A stretch of 64,000 bases of DNA from Brasenia schreberi (Eukaryota > Streptophyta > Magnoliopsida > Nymphaeales > Cabombaceae), in assembly GCA_036023115.1 (NCBI GenBank), contig JAYKKT010000089.1, forward strand, positions 7,511,501 through 7,575,500. Reading direction: 5' to 3'. This document shows, one piece after another, positions 60,981 to 64,000 of this stretch. Positions within the stretch are counted from its first letter, which is position 1. The number at the start of each line of letters is the position of its first letter. Below the pieces are notes generated by a model. That model was not told the DNA's origin. It made no database searches and saw only the letters and a list, made by a program, of their open reading frames with translations. The position numbers and the translations under genes were made by a program.

Positions 60981-61344
60981 ATGGTTGTTAGGATCCGATT
61001 ATCACGATTCGGGTGTAAAAACCGGCCCTTTTACAGGGTGATGGCGGCGGATAGCAGGTGCCCGAGAGACGGGAAGCATCTCGAAGTATTGGGTTATTAC
61101 AATCCTTTGCCCGGTAACTCTCCTTCCTTTCATCTCACTGCAAAGGAAAACAAGTTGGTGTTCTTTATGTTGATGCCATTTCGATGATCTGGATCTTGTT
61201 TTGAGAGGGAAAAACATTCGTTGTAGTTGGTATTCTTTATTTGAGGCCATCTCGATTTTCCAATTCATTTTTGAGAGATTGTTTCGTCGGTTGTGCAGGG
61301 CAGGATGGTGGTAAGCGTATGGGATTGAACTTCGATAGAGTCAA
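60981..61344 (+). CDS. RPS16: Organellar ribosomal protein bS16, 5' part
   Basis: Exon 1 is 60981-61113 and exon 2 is 61299-61344. Together they give 59 codons plus 2 nt, and the frame continues past the window. The protein belongs to the small subunit of bacterial-type ribosomes in chloroplasts or mitochondria. Residues 1-59 read [20 protein letters not shown], then a block ending [18 protein letters not shown] and MGLNFDRV, the bS16 fold and its loop. Plant nuclear RPS16 genes replaced the plastid copy in several lineages. Their products reach organelles without a long cleaved presequence, which fits the direct start here. The expected next exon (starting after FDRVK, usually YWLSVGAQ) is not found before 64000, and a LINE lies in that interval. 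A TTG codon eight codons upstream is in frame but is not a likely start. Confidence 0.87.
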
Positions 61345-62782
61345 GTAAGTTTTTGTTGTTGGTTCTTTCAAACTGGACTGATGATGGAAGGTTTTCTTTT
61401 TCTATGTAGAGATAAGCACTAGTTTATCACTGTAGATTTCTTGGTTCTGGTTCACCAAAGGGAGCTATGTCGCTAGCTTTCTGGTTTATTTATGTATCTT
61501 TCTTTTTATATAGTTGCAATGCGTTTTGGAGTTTAACCATAGGGTCATTGTGAGTTTGAAGACTGCTTTCCTTATGTTTCGGTATCGCTCAAATGTGAAA
61601 AAAAAATGACGGAATAAATTGAGAGAAATGAGGGAAATGGGAAACACGGTATATTTGGATTGGCCTTAAGCCTATTCACAGGCAAAACCTCACATCACTC
61701 TTCTGTTGATCTCATGCTCTATTTGAACTTCAGTCACATACTTGTAGAGGTGTGAAATTCCAAGATACAAACAAATTATGGTATGTAGATAATTACAACT
61801 TTTTATGGTATGTAGATAATTATAATTGATCTGATGAGATAAATATGATGAAAATCTTATTATCCCATAAAATAAGAATTTTATATCTTTATTTGGAAAC
61901 CAAAATATAAATATGAATGGATTATGAAGGGGATCTACAATACCACGTCCTTTCACGCCAAATTTCGTAAAAATTCCAGTAAGAAAAAAGGACATCATTC
62001 AGCTTTTGAAGAAAGATTATGGGAGCTCATGCACTAGCGAGCTAGAAGTTTTAGAGGAACCTACTAGGCTACATATTCTACGTGAACTTCTCAAGTAGAA
62101 ACAGATACATGGAAATCATGATGAGCTATTCATACATTACCGAAAATCATGATGAGCTTCTCGTGCAGAAAAACCTTAATGTAGATCATTTCTATAATGT
62201 CACTACATCAAATGAAAGTTTCCTTTGTCTTGTTGTGATCTCAGGATCTTTTTGTCGATAGTACTTGACCCTTATTGACAAGGGCATCAGCAAAATGGTT
62301 ATGAATTTCTTTAAAGTCGCTATACTCCTAAAGAGATTAATTCAACTTGTATTATTCCTATATTAAGATTAATGGGCTTCTAGGTTCACTGGCTTTGCAC
62401 TTATAGGTCTCTGCAAAAAAAAATTTCAAATCATATCAAAAATTATGGTGAATCATTTACATAACATTTCTTCAACACATTATGCCTTGTATTCATATGA
62501 TTTTTTGTAAGGGGTCAATGCAATAATGCATCCTCTAGAGCATCGTGATTGCTCAAAATTTATTTGATGTTATGCTTCATAGTGAAACATAACATCACGC
62601 TTTTCAAAGCAGATTTGAGAAAGGCATGTCTATGGCAGAGCCTTTTGGAGCTTTGTTGAAGATTTGTGGTTTTGCTTGAATTGGATGGATTGTATTATGA
62701 CTTGTCTCACTAGCTGCACGCTGCAGGTTTTATGCTTGTTAAAGGATTACGGAGAATATGTGTGTGTGTGTGTGTGTATAAA
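61345..62782. other. Probable bS16 intron 2, left part
   Basis: The stretch follows the GTAAGT donor at 61345. No exon encoding the rest of bS16 is recognisable in it. It is AT-rich and ends in a short (GT)n tract (62759-62778) where a LINE begins. Near 61780-61820 the word 'tatggtatgtagataattac' is repeated in tandem. Confidence 0.55.
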
Positions 62783-64000
62783 CAACAAACAAACAACAAC
62801 TAAGCCTTTTCCCATACTAGACGGGGTCGGCTACATGGATTCTTTGTTTCCACAGATCTCTATCGTGTGCCATGTTAGCAGTTAACTCCCAATAAGCTAG
62901 ATCATTCTTTATTATTTCTTTCCAACACTTTTGTGGTCGTCCTCTACCTCTTTTAATACTTTCCAAATTTAGGTTTTCTAACCTTCTTACAGGTTCTTCT
63001 TTTGATCTTCTTTCTATATGTCCAAACCATCTTAAACGATGTTCTCTCATTTTATCCTCTATTGGTGCCACTCCTAATTTGTTTCTAATAACCTCATTAT
63101 GTATACGGTCTTTTCTTGTATAACCACTCATCCATCTCAACATCTTCATTTCTGTCACAGACATCTTTTGTACATGTTGATGATTAACTGCCCAACACTC
63201 AGAACCATAAAACATGGCAGGCCTAACTGCTGCTCTATAATATTTACCTTTTAATTTTAATGGTATCTTCTTATCACAAAGAATACCTTATGCTCCTCTC
63301 CATTTTAACCAACCAGCATTAATTCTATGTGTAACATCTCCATCAATTCTTCCATCACTTTGAAAAATTGACCCTAGGTATTTAAAACTTTCCTTTTGGG
63401 GAATGCAATGTGTGCCAATTTTAATTTCTATGTCCTCTGAAGTAGCCAAATGATCAAACTTACATTCCATATATTCTGTCTTTGTTCTACTCAGTCGGAG
63501 GCCTTTGTTTTCTAATGTTTCTCTCCATAGTTCCAATTTTCTATTAACTTTTTCCTTAGACTCCTCCACTAATACAATGTCATCTGCAAATAACATACAC
63601 CAAGGTACTTCATCTTGAATATGTTTTGTTAACTCATCCATCACCATTATAAATAAGTATGGACTTAAAGTTGATCCTTGATGTAACCCAATATTAACTT
63701 CAAAGAAGTCAGTCGTTCCTTCATGAGTCCTCACACATGTTTTTGCACCATCATACATGTCTCTTATAAGGTTAATATATGTCAATGGGATACCTCTTTT
63801 TTCCAAAGTTCTCCAAAGAACCTCCCTCGGTACCCTATCATAAGCTTTTTCTAGATCAATAAATATCATGTGAAGGTCTTTCTTTTTTGCTCTAAAATGT
63901 TCCATAAGACGTCTCAAAAGGTGAATCGCTTCAATAGTAGATCTACCTGGCATAAATCCAAATTGGTTCTCTGTTGTACTTGATACTTGTCTTAACCTAC
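62783..64000 (-). mobile_element. LINE copy D, truncated by window end
   Basis: The 3' end lies at about 62785 with a CAA-type tail next to a (GT)n tract, and coding sequence runs to the window edge on the minus strand. It is the best-preserved LINE here. It probably sits in intron 2 of bS16, antisense to that gene. The rest of the element, including the endonuclease, should lie beyond 64000. Confidence 0.92.
62817..63953 (-). pseudogene. LINE reverse transcriptase, one in-frame stop
   Basis: One frame carries [54 protein letters not shown], the catalytic [12 protein letters not shown] box, then a TAA stop (63288-63290) after [11 protein letters not shown]. The same frame continues to [31 protein letters not shown] and [10 protein letters not shown]. 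It is the only obvious stop in this stretch. The FADD catalytic pair is intact, so the damage is limited to loss of the C-terminal part unless the stop is read through. Confidence 0.88.

Overview
The window is nuclear DNA of a flowering plant. It is AT-rich, its genes have many introns with GT-AG borders, and it carries plant-type LINEs, a Ty1/copia element whose primer-binding site matches initiator tRNA-Met, hAT transposons and tRNA-derived SINEs. The encoded proteins are plant-specific or plant-like: a malectin-like receptor kinase, a plant-form MED8, a plant TBC/Rab-GAP and a nuclear gene for organellar ribosomal protein bS16. I cannot place it below flowering plant from sequence alone.

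Layout. 1-3095: intergenic, with a SINE-like relic and a compound microsatellite. 3096-8447 (+): a 10-exon receptor-like kinase with a short malectin-like ectodomain and three small same-phase juxtamembrane exons. 8448-17400: a repeat-rich block holding a copia 3' relic split by a LINE, which is itself split by a 3.3-kb hAT element. Beyond it lies an in-frame C-terminal scrap of a second copy of the receptor kinase. 17400-20951: intergenic, with two tandem duplications. 20952-42539 (+): MED8, 12 exons and 541 codons spread over 21.6 kb because introns 1, 10 and 11 hold a hAT copy with a nested LINE, a complete copia element and a long LINE. 42540-44075: short tail-to-tail spacer. 44076-49071 (-): a 5-exon TBC-domain Rab-GAP (857 aa) with a GC-AG intron at its glutamine-finger loop. 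49072-60980: about 12 kb of intergenic DNA with at least five copies of one SINE family (two with perfect 16-17-bp target duplications), a second SINE family, LINE scraps and long compound dinucleotide arrays. 60981-61344 (+): first two exons of organellar bS16. From about 62783 to the window end a LINE lies on the minus strand, probably inside the next bS16 intron.

The four host genes look unrelated in function: cell-surface perception, transcription, membrane traffic and organelle translation. They do not form a pathway. The unifying theme is transposon traffic into introns and spacers, and target-site duplications let several insertions be ordered in time. Exon borders were set by splice signals plus phase agreement. 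All four gene models keep an open frame across every junction I propose. Family assignments rest on recognised motifs, not on a database search.
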